The notes under the pieces are model-generated. The model saw nothing but the letters and a program-made list of their open reading frames with translations, ran no database searches and was not told the DNA's origin. Source: Thermococcus profundus (GTDB taxonomy: Archaea; Methanobacteriota_B; Thermococci; Thermococcales; Thermococcaceae). From it: 64,000 nt of DNA. Shown piece after piece: positions 36,708 through 46,463 of this stretch. How positions within the stretch are numbered: position 1 is the first letter of the stretch; each line of letters starts with the position of its first letter. Location: the NCBI RefSeq assembly GCF_002214585.1, contig NZ_CP014862.1:186001-250000 (forward strand), written 5' to 3'. Both the position numbers and the translations under genes were made by a program.

Positions 36708-38384
36708 TCATTTTTTCTTCTTTTTCAATAGGAGCGGCAGGGCGGTTAGGGCGAGCAGCGATGCGGGGCCGCATATCCCTCCGGTGGAGGCATCGTCTTT
36801 TTTCTGCGGCGGGTCTGTTCTCTTATTGAGTGTTTTTGTCCCTGGGGAGGTTTTGTTTCCGGGGGATGATGACGTTGTCGTTAGGTTATCCTGGAGGGCA
36901 CTCAGATTAACGCCCCCACACATCTCGGCTCCATTCTTGACGATTTGGTAAATCTCGTCCAGCTTCTCTGGTTTTATCTTGTTGTTAACTGCAAAGCTGA
37001 ATATCATATTGGTCAGATTGTTCTGAACCTCGTTTTCTATGTAATCAACGCAGGAGTACGTTTTGTTCCACTCCTTCAGCTGGAGATCCTCCGGGGAGAA
37101 GAACGTGGGGTCGTAGCGCACGTGGAAGTATCCCTTTGCAAAATCAAACGCCGAGATTACCAGATAGCTCGCGTTCAGCATCCTCCGGTATTCCCCCGGA
37201 AGCGGAACAGTGAGCAGTTCTGAATCGTTCTGGTATTGGAAGGGCGGAAAGAGCACATCCGCGAGGGCATACATATCACCCACACCGTACTCCATTGGGG
37301 TGGGGGTGTAAATGACGAGAGCCTCTTTTATAGCTGGCTTTAGGGCGTTCCCGTCCCCAGTGGAGAGGTACCTCTTGAGCGAGTCGGTTGTGATGTTCTT
37401 CGGTATCCGGTCGAACCATTCTATGTGAACGGTGGTGGCTTTGAGGGGATCTAGGGGCCTTGATAGGCCTCCGTACTCGAGGGGATGGCCGTACCTCATG
37501 CTGAAATACAGGGGGGCCCCGAGATAGGCAGACTTGTCCTGGAACATCTGGGGGGTTACGTTTAACACGAAGTTCCAAACGAGCGTTGAGGCCGCCTCGG
37601 TGTCGTTTGAGAGCCGGACTTTCTGGACGAGATTCTCAATTATCCAGGGGTTCTTCTTCAGGGAGTCTATCGTTGACCTGGTTGAATCCAGGATCCTCCT
37701 CCAGAAATCTTGGGGGCTCTTTGCAAAGGGGACGAGAGGAAGGAAGCCCACGGGGGTCTTCTTGTCCCCGTCTATAAGGTAAGCTTCGCCGCTTTTCTTG
37801 TTCGCGAGGAACTTAACGACTATCCTGCTGGGGAGTGGGTAAGAGGCTCCGGTATCGTTCAAGATATCTCCAAAATCGAGTCCGAGGGTGGTGTTTGAAA
37901 TCGAGACCTCGACTAACTCGTGAGTGGAGTTGTAGGAAGAATATGAGATAGTGATGTTCTCAGAACGTAGTTCTACTGGGATGGTGTATGGGGTATCAGT
38001 GTACACCTTCACGTGGATTGCCTTCACTGGAGAATTGTTCCCGAGATGGAAGTAATCCCTGAGGAACGAGGCAAGTTTTTCGTCGCTTTCGTTTTCTATC
38101 CCAGCGACTCTGACTTCGATTCCCGAGACGTTCCTGCACCCGGTGTAAAGGGGCCCCTTGAGCTCCCATAAAGTTCCGTTGATCACCGCGTACTCGACGA
38201 GATACCTATTGGGATACTGGAAGCAAGGTGGGGTAACGTACATCGAATATGTGAAGTTGCTCGTCAGCAGGTAGAGTGGCACCGGAGCGGTTATTTTCTC
38301 TCCGGCACTAACTTGTGGAACTACCATTCCAGAAATGAGGAAAAGGAACAGGAGGGACAAAGATGTCAGGGACTTGGGCTTCAC
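36708..38384 (-). CDS. CGP-CTERM-anchored surface protein 1
   Basis: 558 residues from GTG at 38384, with GGAGGTGGT just upstream. A signal peptide covers residues 1-27 (LFLFLISGMVVPQVSA). The large outer domain has many N-glycosylation sequons, a C-terminal Ser/Thr/Pro-rich stalk (NKTSPGTKTLNKRTDPP), then the CGP-CTERM tail: GGICGPASLLALTALPLLL followed by five lysines. CGP-CTERM is a Thermococcales sorting signal whose Cys is thought to be the attachment site. The function is unknown. Coding of the lysine tail overlaps the T-rich run that would end the MoaD transcript. Confidence 0.85.
   Translation of the reverse strand: MKPKSLTSLSLLFLFLISGMVVPQVSAGEKITAPVPLYLLTSNFTYSMYVTPPCFQYPNRYLVEYAVINGTLWELKGPLYTGCRNVSGIEVRVAGIENESDEKLASFLRDYFHLGNNSPVKAIHVKVYTDTPYTIPVELRSENITISYSSYNSTHELVEVSISNTTLGLDFGDILNDTGASYPLPSRIVVKFLANKKSGEAYLIDGDKKTPVGFLPLVPFAKSPQDFWRRILDSTRSTIDSLKKNPWIIENLVQKVRLSNDTEAASTLVWNFVLNVTPQMFQDKSAYLGAPLYFSMRYGHPLEYGGLSRPLDPLKATTVHIEWFDRIPKNITTDSLKRYLSTGDGNALKPAIKEALVIYTPTPMEYGVGDMYALADVLFPPFQYQNDSELLTVPLPGEYRRMLNASYLVISAFDFAKGYFHVRYDPTFFSPEDLQLKEWNKTYSCVDYIENEVQNNLTNMIFSFAVNNKIKPEKLDEIYQIVKNGAEMCGGVNLSALQDNLTTTSSSPGNKTSPGTKTLNKRTDPPQKKDDASTGGICGPASLLALTALPLLLKKKKK
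36711..36725 (+). terminator. T-rich run after the MoaD gene
   Basis: T6 C T T C T5 follows the MoaD stop by 15 bases, matching archaeal oligo-T termination. The same bases encode the Lys tail of the convergent surface protein on the other strand, so they serve two purposes. Confidence 0.4.
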
Positions 38385-38612
38385 GAGACCACCTCCAGGA
38401 TTGATACTCACGAGGATAACAATCAATCTGCATTATTCTAGCATTAAGATTGTTTATATATTTTTCCATACTTTAAATAGTACATGATCTTAATCAACTC
38501 AGTGAAAATGTACGTTGGATTGCATTATCCGCCTAGTTTGGGTATAAATTTTTGATGAGAATGGAATTAACCCATCAAAACACGAATTGAAAATTATGAA
38601 AAACAAAATAAC

Positions 38613-39875
38613 TTACTTTCTCTTCCTTATCAGCCTCACTAGGACAGCGAGTCCAATGATGGAAGACGGCCCGCAGATGGCGGAACCAGTCTCCGTCTTT
38701 GTGGTGGAGGTCATCTCGTTCTGAGGGGCATTAACGGCGGGGTTTGGTGCGGTATGGTTTCCGAAACCCCCCGTAACGTTCGGACCGCTTCCGGGGTTGA
38801 GGTGGCCCGTTCCAGGGGTGCCGTTCCCCTCTGTGGATGAGGCGTTGCCGTAAACCGGCGGACCCACCCAGCCGCACCTCACGAGGGTTGGGTTCTTGCT
38901 CTCGTCGTAGGGAATCCAGGCGTAAGTGCCGTTCTTGGTCTCATACCAGCCGATCTTTCCGTTGTAGCCGGCTTCTCCCCACTTGGCAATTCTGGTTATC
39001 TGGGCAACGTCCTCCTCAGTGAGACCGGTAATTATCCCCTTCTCAGTGAGGTACTCAAGGGCTTTCTCCAGGACTCTTTCAGCGTCGACTTTGCTAGGAT
39101 CGTAGGCAGGCTTCTCCTCGGAGCCCGAGATTAAGTTGAACTTCGTGCAGTTTGCTCCAGTGGCTTTGAAGAACTCCTTCAGGGCATCGGAGAGCTCCTC
39201 TGGGTTTGGACCCGTTGCGGTGACCTCAGAAACGCCTGCCCTTATAACCTTTGATGGATCGACTCCATGCTCCCTCAGGCACTTTTTAAAGGCCTCGTTG
39301 GGCTTCCATGAGCAGGCCCCGTTCACGCATCCACAGCTCGTAAGCTTGAGGCAGTCGTACCACCTGGCGTAGAGGCAGGGACTCACTATTTTTCCTGCCT
39401 CATCCCTTGGAGCGCATATTTCCCCCGAACAGCCGCCCGTGGCGCAGTCGGAGTCGGAGGTGCACTCGCTTTTTGGGGTCTTTATCTTTACCGTAACGTT
39501 GCCCTTTTGAAGAACGTCGATACTCGACCCGTTTCGGATTATGGAGGTGGCGATCCACCCACGGCTGATGAGCTTCTGAATTGTCCCGTTTGTTATCACA
39601 ACCGGGCCGGTGTAGCTCCAGTAGGCACCCATACGATGGATCAGCGGGATCTCAACCCTTACATGCGGGCCATCTTCACCGTTCCAAACCCTCACAACAA
39701 AAGTCTCGTTCTCTACTACCACGGTGGAAGGTACGCCGGCTGAGGGGTTGTACTCAACTCCCGGCTTGTTCATTACGATCTCAACTGCGTACTGGTCGTA
39801 CGGGCTCATGCAGGCCTGAACTATGGGGAGGGCGAGCATGAGTATCACGATTGGAATGGTTAGATATGCCCTCAT
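38613..39875 (-). CDS. CGP-CTERM-anchored Cys-rich surface protein 2
   Basis: 420 residues from the ATG at 39875, preceded by GGTGAGGAGG. Signal peptide in residues 1-20 (IPIVILMLALPIVQA). An outer domain is followed by a ten-cysteine cluster near residues 140-205 (spaced CTSDSDCATGGCSGEIC, then SPC, YDC, TSCGC, GAC, KKC). Then there is a charged helical part, an Asn/Pro/Gly/Thr stalk, and the tail SAICGPSSIIGLAVLVRL with a final RKRK. It resembles an eight-cysteine-cluster CGP-CTERM family. The role is unknown; disulfide-rich, outside the cell. It is a neighbour of CGP-CTERM protein 1 on the same strand, with about 230 bases between them. Confidence 0.85.
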   Translation of the reverse strand: MRAYLTIPIVILMLALPIVQACMSPYDQYAVEIVMNKPGVEYNPSAGVPSTVVVENETFVVRVWNGEDGPHVRVEIPLIHRMGAYWSYTGPVVITNGTIQKLISRGWIATSIIRNGSSIDVLQKGNVTVKIKTPKSECTSDSDCATGGCSGEICAPRDEAGKIVSPCLYARWYDCLKLTSCGCVNGACSWKPNEAFKKCLREHGVDPSKVIRAGVSEVTATGPNPEELSDALKEFFKATGANCTKFNLISGSEEKPAYDPSKVDAERVLEKALEYLTEKGIITGLTEEDVAQITRIAKWGEAGYNGKIGWYETKNGTYAWIPYDESKNPTLVRCGWVGPPVYGNASSTEGNGTPGTGHLNPGSGPNVTGGFGNHTAPNPAVNAPQNEMTSTTKTETGSAICGPSSIIGLAVLVRLIRKRK

Positions 39876-39928
39876 CCTCCTCACCATCCAAAAGTACGCG
39901 CTCGAAGTATATAACCCGTTCCACAGCT

Positions 39929-40255
39929 TCAAATGGAATTGAAGCGATCGCTCTCAAGGACTTTGATCGCTTTCTTGAACGCCATCTCAACTTCGGGATC
40001 GTCGAATCTGGGCTCTTCATCTCCGGCCACAATCTTCTCAAGAACCGCGATGGCATTGTCCCAGTTTTCCTCCAGGGTGCTTCCCCTGGGAATTGGGTTC
40101 CTGAGGACGTGCCAGTGATCGTCGCCTTCCCAGAAAACGGCTATCCTGGGTATGTAGTCGAGATCCATAAACGTGTTGTCGAGGGTGAGCTCTATTCTAA
40201 ATCCTGGAATTTCTAGGTAGCCCTCTTCGCGGAGTTGCCTCTTCCAGTCCATCAT
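39929..40255 (-). CDS. Hypothetical 108-residue protein, acidic and Trp-rich
   Basis: Contains IAVFWEGDDHWHVLRNPIPRG and FDDPEVEMAFKKAIKVLESD; the length and codon use are those of neighbours. I do not recognise a family. No signal peptide, membrane span or catalytic motif. It starts at ATG 40255 (or 40252), with no ribosome site, so leaderless translation is likely. The end lies about 50 bases upstream of the CGP-CTERM protein 2 start. Confidence 0.55.
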   Translation of the reverse strand: MMDWKRQLREEGYLEIPGFRIELTLDNTFMDLDYIPRIAVFWEGDDHWHVLRNPIPRGSTLEENWDNAIAVLEKIVAGDEEPRFDDPEVEMAFKKAIKVLESDRFNSI

Positions 40256-40320
40256 TTTTATCCCATGGAAAGTTTGAACGGAGGTTTAAAAGTTAGCCCT
40301 TTTAGCTTTCGACCATTAGG

Positions 40321-40328
40321 ATTATAAG
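40321..40328 (+). promoter_or_regulatory. TATA box of the enolase gene
   Basis: ATTATAAG about 37 bases before the enolase ATG at 40362, at the expected distance for a short leader carrying GAGGTGATT. Confidence 0.5.
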
Positions 40329-40361
40329 AGGGAGCCGGAAATATCACCCGAGGTGATTGCT

Positions 40362-41654
40362 ATGGAGAACCCGTTTGAGATAACTGGAGTGTACGCGAGA
40401 GAAATCCTCGACAGCAGGGGAAACCCAACGGTTGAGGTCGAGGTCTATACGCCGGTGAGCATGGGAAGGGCGGCAGTTCCGAGTGGAGCTTCCACCGGAA
40501 CCCACGAGGCACTCGAACTCCGCGACGGCGGAAAGCGCTACCACGGAAAGGGCGTTAGAAGGGCTGTCGAGAACGTGAACAAGATAATAGCCCCCGAGAT
40601 CATCGGAATGGACGTCACCTGGCAGAGGGACATTGATATGCTGATGCTCGAGCTAGACGGCACCGAGAACAAGAGCAACCTCGGGGCGAACGCCATCCTC
40701 GGCGTTTCTCTGGCAGTTGCCAAAGCCGCTGCCAACGCCCTCGGAATGCCGCTCTACCAGTACATAGGAGGAACCAACGCCTACGTCATGCCCGTCCCGA
40801 TGAGCAACGTCATCAACGGCGGTGTTCACGCGGGCAACGAGCTCGACTTCCAGGAGTTCATGATAATGCCCGTTGGAGCTGACTCCTTCAGGGAAGGAAT
40901 AAGGTGGGTTTCTGAAACTTATCACGTCCTCAAGGGCGTCATTGCCGAGAAGTACGGTAAGGATGCGGTCAACGTCGGTGACGAGGGCGGATTCGCTCCC
41001 CCGCTGAAGGAGCCGCACGAACCTCTCGAGCTCCTCATAAAGGCCATTGAAGAAGCCGGCTACAAGCCGGGCGACGAGATAGCCTTCGCGATGGACCCGG
41101 CCTCAAGCGAGTTCTTCCACCCGGACATAGGCAAGTACGTCGTCAACGGCAAGGAATACACCAGCGGCGAGCTCCTCGAGCTCTACAAGGAGCTCGTTAG
41201 CAGCTATCCGGTTGTCTCCATCGAGGATCCGTTCCACGAGGAGGACTGGGAAGGCTTCGTAATGATAACGAAGGAGCTCGGGAACAAGATACAGATCGTT
41301 GGAGACGATCTCTTCGTCACCAACCCGAAGAGGATAAGGAAGGGCATCGAGATGGGTGCCGCCAACGCTCTCCTCCTCAAGGTCAACCAGATAGGAACTC
41401 TGAGCGAGGCCATAGACGCAGCATACACCGCCTTCCGCGCTGGCTACGGCGTCGTCGTCTCCCACAGGAGCGGAGAGACGGAGGATGCAACCATTGCCGA
41501 CCTCGCCGTTGCCCTCAATGCGGGCCAGATAAAGACCGGCGCCCCAGCCAGAAGCGACAGGAACGCCAAGTACAACCAGCTCATAAGGATAGAGGAGGAA
41601 CTCGAGGGAATAGCCGTCTATCCTGGCAGGAAGTTCAGGAACCCGTTCCTTTGA
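40362..41654 (+). CDS. eno: Enolase (phosphopyruvate hydratase)
   Basis: 430 residues. Converts 2-phosphoglycerate to phosphoenolpyruvate. Conserved blocks in order: [72 protein letters not shown] (metal site), [25 protein letters not shown] (catalytic Lys) and [17 protein letters not shown]. The ATG at 40362 follows GAGGTGATTGCT. Its stop overlaps the end of the convergent PadR gene by 20 bases. Highly expressed glycolytic gene, consistent with the clean promoter. Confidence 0.98.
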   Translation: MENPFEITGVYAREILDSRGNPTVEVEVYTPVSMGRAAVPSGASTGTHEALELRDGGKRYHGKGVRRAVENVNKIIAPEIIGMDVTWQRDIDMLMLELDGTENKSNLGANAILGVSLAVAKAAANALGMPLYQYIGGTNAYVMPVPMSNVINGGVHAGNELDFQEFMIMPVGADSFREGIRWVSETYHVLKGVIAEKYGKDAVNVGDEGGFAPPLKEPHEPLELLIKAIEEAGYKPGDEIAFAMDPASSEFFHPDIGKYVVNGKEYTSGELLELYKELVSSYPVVSIEDPFHEEDWEGFVMITKELGNKIQIVGDDLFVTNPKRIRKGIEMGAANALLLKVNQIGTLSEAIDAAYTAFRAGYGVVVSHRSGETEDATIADLAVALNAGQIKTGAPARSDRNAKYNQLIRIEEELEGIAVYPGRKFRNPFL

Positions 41655-42153
41655 CGGGCTTTTTCCCTTCCTCCCCTTTTCTGGCTTTCTCCTTCAGCTC
41701 CAGCAGGCTCCTCTTCTTTTCCTCCAGTATCGAGATAATCCTGTCGAGGAGTTCGACGTAGCCGTCTATTGCTTCGACCGCTATCTCCTTTCTGTAGCCC
41801 ATCTGCCTGAGCTTTTCCCTCAGCATCTCGTGGTACTGGACGGCCATATAGAGCGACTGAAGCGCGAGCTCGTTCGCTTCCCTCATGTAGTTCCAGCCCT
41901 TCTCCGTTAGGGAGTACTTCACGAGCTTTCTCCTGCCGTGGTACTCTTCCCTGGGCTCTATCAGCCCTTCCTCGACCATCTTGTTGAGCATCGTGTAGAG
42001 GTTGCCGTGGCTTGGCTTCCACATGCCCCTGCTGATCTTCTCTATCTCCTTCAGGATCTCGTAGCCGTGGGTCTCGCCTTTGAGGCCGATTATGAGGAGT
42101 ATGAGGTTTCTCATGGGGACGGTGAACATAGTCCTCACGAGCGATTCCGACAT
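41635..42153 (-). CDS. PadR-family transcriptional regulator
   Basis: 172 residues. The winged helix ([25 protein letters not shown], then [18 protein letters not shown] and [17 protein letters not shown]) is the PadR signature, followed by an alpha-helical dimerisation region and a lysine-rich tail. Divergent from the RND exporter with 112 bases between start codons, so it is probably a local repressor of that exporter, released by its substrate. The start at 42153 has GGGGTGATACT. Half-sites in the spacer are listed separately. Confidence 0.9.
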   Translation of the reverse strand: MSESLVRTMFTVPMRNLILLIIGLKGETHGYEILKEIEKISRGMWKPSHGNLYTMLNKMVEEGLIEPREEYHGRRKLVKYSLTEKGWNYMREANELALQSLYMAVQYHEMLREKLRQMGYRKEIAVEAIDGYVELLDRIISILEEKKRSLLELKEKARKGEEGKKPVKGTGS

Positions 42154-42178
42154 AGTATCACCCCGAAAGGTTTATAAG

Positions 42179-42214
42179 ATATGTCTGAACTAAACATATT
42201 TGATACACACATGT
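42179..42214. promoter_or_regulatory. Candidate PadR operator: ATATGT, ACATAT and ACATGT half-sites
   Basis: Within the PadR-exporter spacer ATATGT (42179-42184) and ACATAT (42194-42199) form an inverted pair, and ACATGT (42209-42214) is itself a palindrome. Spacings between half-sites are 9 bases each. They overlap the A/T-rich core promoter region of both genes, as expected for a repressor. Confidence 0.5.
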
Positions 42215-42265
42215 TTCATTTGGAGGTATTACGCTGACGTCTTTAAAAGGTTTGAGGTGGTCTAA

Positions 42266-45200
42266 ATGGCCTGGAACGACTGGATAGCAAGGCACCCAAA
42301 GGTGGTGCTGGGGGTCTGGATGATTCTCATAGTCATCATGGCTCCCCTCGCCGGAAAGCTGAGCGAAGTTACCAACTACAGCGAGGAGCAGATGATCTCT
42401 CACAAAATAGAGTCCATCAGAGTGCAGGACATAATGACCGAGGAGTTTGCAGAGGCCCAGAACGAGAACATGACCTACCTTCTCCTCACCAACGTAAGTG
42501 TGAACGACGAGAACGCAAGGAAAGCTTATCTTGAGTTTAAAAAGCGCGTTGAGGGAAGGTACGCCGACAACGTCAGTTCTTATTATGACGCCATAGATCA
42601 GCTCTGGGACATGGACTACAACCTCACGCTGAACATAACCATAATGGCCGCCAACATAACCAGGATCCTCTATTCCACTGCAGTCCAGACGGAGGAGGGC
42701 TTCGGGCAGGTTCTTAATCTGACCTACTACCTGGCTAACACGACCGAGATGATCAAGAAGGGCCTCATCGGCGCTGCCCAGGGTTACCTCGCACTGGAGG
42801 ATAACCTGACTTTTCTCTGGAACCAAACAGTTCTTCTCAGGGATGCCCTGAACCAGACGGATCGGGCCTACGTTGCCCTCCACAGGAACCTGAGCTCGAC
42901 AAGCGAGACCCTTAAGGCCCTCAACTCAACGCTGGCTGAGATGAACGCTGGGCTATACGCCCTCAACTCAAGCTATGGGATGACCTACGTGGGGGTTATA
43001 GGTGTTCACAGGGCCCTCACCGCAATGGGGACGTACGATAGGGGCAATCTAACTCCGGCTGAAGCCCAGCTCATTGCCAACCAGACCAGGACGAGGCCTG
43101 AGTTCGTCTACGCGGTGTTTAACTCTCTCTACCCCGTATACGCGCAGGCCGGAAGTGCCGCAATAACCGACGCCCTCCTCGCCAACATCACGAAGGGGAT
43201 AGTCCTCGCCGGAACCGCAGATGAGAGCCAGAAGCCCCTCATAGAAGCGTATGGGACGGCGTTCTACGCCGGAGTCGAGGCCTTCGACGCCAACGCTGGA
43301 AGCCCCTACGCCCTTCAGAGCATGAACACTGCTCAGCTCACTGGGACTGTTTCGAAGATAGCTTCCCAGGCCCTTCATGGCCTCCCCCAGGTCATAGCAC
43401 AGGGCAACCAGGCGATAGAGGTTCCAGGACTCGGTGCTCTTGATTCAAATACCTTCTCCTCGATAGTTGAAGCGGCTGTTTCCCTCGGCCCGAACCCGGA
43501 TCCTATGGCTGTTGAAAACGCCACCGTCCAGATCGGGCTTCAGCTAATGGCGAGCGTGCCCAACAATCCGCTGGCTGGTGTGCAGAACCCGGAGGATGTC
43601 CTTAGGCTCCTCCTCATAGCCGGCCCAACCAAGGAACTCGAAAAGAACCTCCTGCTTGCTGGGATGAGCGGGATGGCCAGCGGAACAGCGAGCCAGTTCG
43701 CCCCGGTTATCGCTGATGCGGTTCTCACCTACGACCCGAACGCGGAGGGGGTTCTCTCCACCAACGGGGCACTCCTCAAAAACGCCACGCTGTCCATCAT
43801 CAAGGCCATGGCAGGTCAAATGGGCCCCCAGATGGATGAGAGTGTTTTTAGGGCGATCTACGAGAGCAACGGGGACGAGAGGGTTATCCAGGGGCTGGCA
43901 AAAGAGCTTCTGAAGGAAGGAATGATAGAGCAGCTCTCCTCCGGGGGTGTACCCAACACTGAGAAAACAGCGGAGGTAATCGTTGAGACGGTCTCAAAGG
44001 ATCCGAGGGGTATAGTAAGCGGCGAGAGGCTTGAAGAGGCAACCGTTGAGGTAATGGCCGCGATTAGCGAGGGACAGGCGCAGGGGGGTGCGAACTTCAA
44101 CGTCTCGGAAGTTGTGAAGGCCCTCTACGAGGGCGCCGACCCGAGGAATCTGGCTGAGAAACTCTTCCTCCAGGGCGCCAAAGAAAAGATGGGCCAGATG
44201 AACGACACGGCCGTTCCTGAGGAGTTCGAAGGCGTCTTCATGAACCTCACTGAGGTGATAGTAAGGAACTACCCGATGGGCGAGACGGAGCTTGAGGAGC
44301 TGGTGAAAGGCACCGTTCGCTCCATGATATCCAGCTACGCTAAGAGTAACCCCTACGGTATAGAGATAACCTTCAATGAATCGAAGCTCGTGGAGATAGC
44401 CTTCCGGTTCAAAGGGGATCCCGGTGCGATGACCAGGGATGACATCAAGCCCCTTGCCGAGGAGCTCTGGCCGGTTATCGAGGAGAAGGCTGGTACCTAT
44501 CTGAGCATGCTCAAGAGCGAAGACAACACCACGATGCTGATAACCTTCGTTCCCTACGGAAGGCCCGGACCGAGCGACGATCTCTACAAGTACAGGGCGG
44601 AGAACGCCAGTAGGGTCAAGGAGGTAGCCCTGGAGGAGTTTGGTAAGTACTTCCCCAACGTTGTGGGCGCCCTCGGTGGAACCCCTGTCCAGATGCACGA
44701 GATGACAAAATATGGCCAGAGGGACAACCAGAATACAACGCGCGCGAGTGTGGTGATAGCGCTGATTGTGCTCTTCCTGCTCATGGGTATGGCGGTTCTG
44801 GCAACGTTCCTGCCGTTCACGGGCGTTGCAACCTCCGCCCTCACCGCGCTTGGAATAGCTTATCTCCTTGCCAAGGGTGGGATCATCGACGTGGGAAGCT
44901 GGGCTCAGATGCTGACGATAACCACCGCCCTCGGTCTCGGTATAGACTACTCGACCTACTACGTCCACCGCTTCAAGGAGTACCTGGCTGAAGGCTACGA
45001 GCATGAGAAGGCAGTTGCAGAAGCCCTCAAGAGGGCTAAGGACGCAGTCCTGGCGAGTGCCTTCACCGACATCATAGCCTTCGCCTCCTTCGTCCTCGCC
45101 TGGGAGTTCCCGATATTCCAGCAGATGGGCATAATAGCGCCGCTGGCAGTCATCTCGGTTCTGCTAGCAAGCCTTACCTTCATCCCAGCAATAACTGCCC

Positions 45201-46390
45201 TCATCGGCGACAAGAGCTGGTTCTGGTGGCCGAGACACCTAAAGCACATCAGAACAATGGACGTCCACGAGAGGAGCAGGATAGCCGAGTGGGTGATAAA
45301 GCACTCAAAGGTTGTTCTTCTGATAGCCCTCCTCGTAGCCGCACCGGCCACTTACACGTTCCTGACCTTCAAAGGAACTCACGACATGAGCCTCTTCCTC
45401 CCTGAGGGCAGCGACACCCTCACCTTTATGCAGCTGAGCGAAGAAAAGCTCGGGGCTTCCGTTATGTCCCCGAACTACATAATCCTCGAGTTCAACGGCA
45501 ACGTTACTGGTGATGACCTTAAGCTGGTGGACGAGATAACGGCACACATCGCTTCAATGGATGGGGTAAAGGCTGTCTATTCACCCACGAGGCCCTACGG
45601 GGAACCGGTTAGCAACCTGACGCTTTCGGCGGTTAAAGCGCTCGGAGGGGGCAGGTTCATCTCAAGCAAGGGCGATAAGGTCATGATCCAGGTCGAGACG
45701 AAGTACAAGCCCACTGAGGAAGGAGCCAAAGAGCTCGTGAAGGAGTTCAGGGCCTACGTTAGGAAAGTTGCAAAGGAGAACCCAGAGGTTAAGGAAGGTC
45801 TCGTCGGAGGAGGAGCGGCGCTCTCGATGGATCTAGCGGACAGGATCAACGACATCTTCTGGCACAGGATAATCCCAGTGGCGTTGATCCTGATGTTCCT
45901 CTCGCTCATCCCCACACTCAAGGGTCTGCCTGCCGTAACGTCCACTATGATTACAATCTTTCTCGGCGTCATGACGAGCATCTGGGTCTCGACGTGGCTC
46001 TTCGGCAGGATATTCAACCAGGAGATCATGTGGTTCCTTCCGCTGATGGTCTTCGTCGTGCTGATGGGTGTCGGCATCGACTACAACAGCTTCTACCTCG
46101 TGAAGGCGAGGGACGAGTTCGAGCGCAGAAAGCCCGAGGAGGCTTTGATAGTCGCGGCCGGAACAATGGATACGCTAGTCATAGGACTGGCGCTTGTCCT
46201 TGCCAGCACCTACGGGGCGCTGATGCTCAGCTCAACTTGGGGAACGAGGGAAATAGGCTTTGCACTCTCCGCAGGAATCCTCCTGACGGCGACGATGGCG
46301 GTGTACTTCATAGGGCCGGCATTTATGAGCCTCTTCGGGGAGAAGGCCTGGTGGCCGCTGTTCAAGAACCAGAAGGAAGCCGAGAAGTGA
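42266..46390 (+). CDS. RND/MMPL-superfamily exporter (HAE3-like), 1374 residues
   Basis: One N-terminal transmembrane helix (residues 12-30) leads to a very large extracellular region (to about 830) full of glycosylation sequons and helical repeats, followed by the first membrane block of five helices: VVIALIVLFLLMGMAVLATF, then GLGIDYSTYYVHRFKEYL and PAITALIGDKSWFWW. A second outer domain follows (about 1060-1190), then a second block with GVGIDYNSFYLVKARDEF. The D-Y-x-x-Y motifs in both blocks are the sterol-sensing-domain-type proton relay. The outer domain is far longer than usual for HAE3. Likely pumps hydrophobic or toxic compounds, under PadR control. Confidence 0.88.
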   Translation: MAWNDWIARHPKVVLGVWMILIVIMAPLAGKLSEVTNYSEEQMISHKIESIRVQDIMTEEFAEAQNENMTYLLLTNVSVNDENARKAYLEFKKRVEGRYADNVSSYYDAIDQLWDMDYNLTLNITIMAANITRILYSTAVQTEEGFGQVLNLTYYLANTTEMIKKGLIGAAQGYLALEDNLTFLWNQTVLLRDALNQTDRAYVALHRNLSSTSETLKALNSTLAEMNAGLYALNSSYGMTYVGVIGVHRALTAMGTYDRGNLTPAEAQLIANQTRTRPEFVYAVFNSLYPVYAQAGSAAITDALLANITKGIVLAGTADESQKPLIEAYGTAFYAGVEAFDANAGSPYALQSMNTAQLTGTVSKIASQALHGLPQVIAQGNQAIEVPGLGALDSNTFSSIVEAAVSLGPNPDPMAVENATVQIGLQLMASVPNNPLAGVQNPEDVLRLLLIAGPTKELEKNLLLAGMSGMASGTASQFAPVIADAVLTYDPNAEGVLSTNGALLKNATLSIIKAMAGQMGPQMDESVFRAIYESNGDERVIQGLAKELLKEGMIEQLSSGGVPNTEKTAEVIVETVSKDPRGIVSGERLEEATVEVMAAISEGQAQGGANFNVSEVVKALYEGADPRNLAEKLFLQGAKEKMGQMNDTAVPEEFEGVFMNLTEVIVRNYPMGETELEELVKGTVRSMISSYAKSNPYGIEITFNESKLVEIAFRFKGDPGAMTRDDIKPLAEELWPVIEEKAGTYLSMLKSEDNTTMLITFVPYGRPGPSDDLYKYRAENASRVKEVALEEFGKYFPNVVGALGGTPVQMHEMTKYGQRDNQNTTRASVVIALIVLFLLMGMAVLATFLPFTGVATSALTALGIAYLLAKGGIIDVGSWAQMLTITTALGLGIDYSTYYVHRFKEYLAEGYEHEKAVAEALKRAKDAVLASAFTDIIAFASFVLAWEFPIFQQMGIIAPLAVISVLLASLTFIPAITALIGDKSWFWWPRHLKHIRTMDVHERSRIAEWVIKHSKVVLLIALLVAAPATYTFLTFKGTHDMSLFLPEGSDTLTFMQLSEEKLGASVMSPNYIILEFNGNVTGDDLKLVDEITAHIASMDGVKAVYSPTRPYGEPVSNLTLSAVKALGGGRFISSKGDKVMIQVETKYKPTEEGAKELVKEFRAYVRKVAKENPEVKEGLVGGGAALSMDLADRINDIFWHRIIPVALILMFLSLIPTLKGLPAVTSTMITIFLGVMTSIWVSTWLFGRIFNQEIMWFLPLMVFVVLMGVGIDYNSFYLVKARDEFERRKPEEALIVAAGTMDTLVIGLALVLASTYGALMLSSTWGTREIGFALSAGILLTATMAVYFIGPAFMSLFGEKAWWPLFKNQKEAEK

Positions 46391-46423
46391 TCTCCTTCTT
46401 TTCCACATTTTTATCCCAAAAGG

Positions 46424-46431
46424 GTTATATT
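46424..46431 (+). promoter_or_regulatory. TATA box of the radical SAM relic-plus-gene unit
   Basis: GTTATATT about 38 bases before the relic ATG at 46464. Transcription from here would give the functional radical SAM gene at 46679 an unusually long leader of about 220 bases. Confidence 0.4.
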
Positions 46432-46463
46432 CCTGTGGTGCTGCTCTTCTCTAGAGGGTGAGA

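Noticed and set aside
43994-45004. A 336-codon minus-strand ORF inside the RND exporter gene
   Set aside because: The plus-strand frame carries membrane motifs and continues for 1374 residues; the antisense reading has no family features and lies wholly within it.
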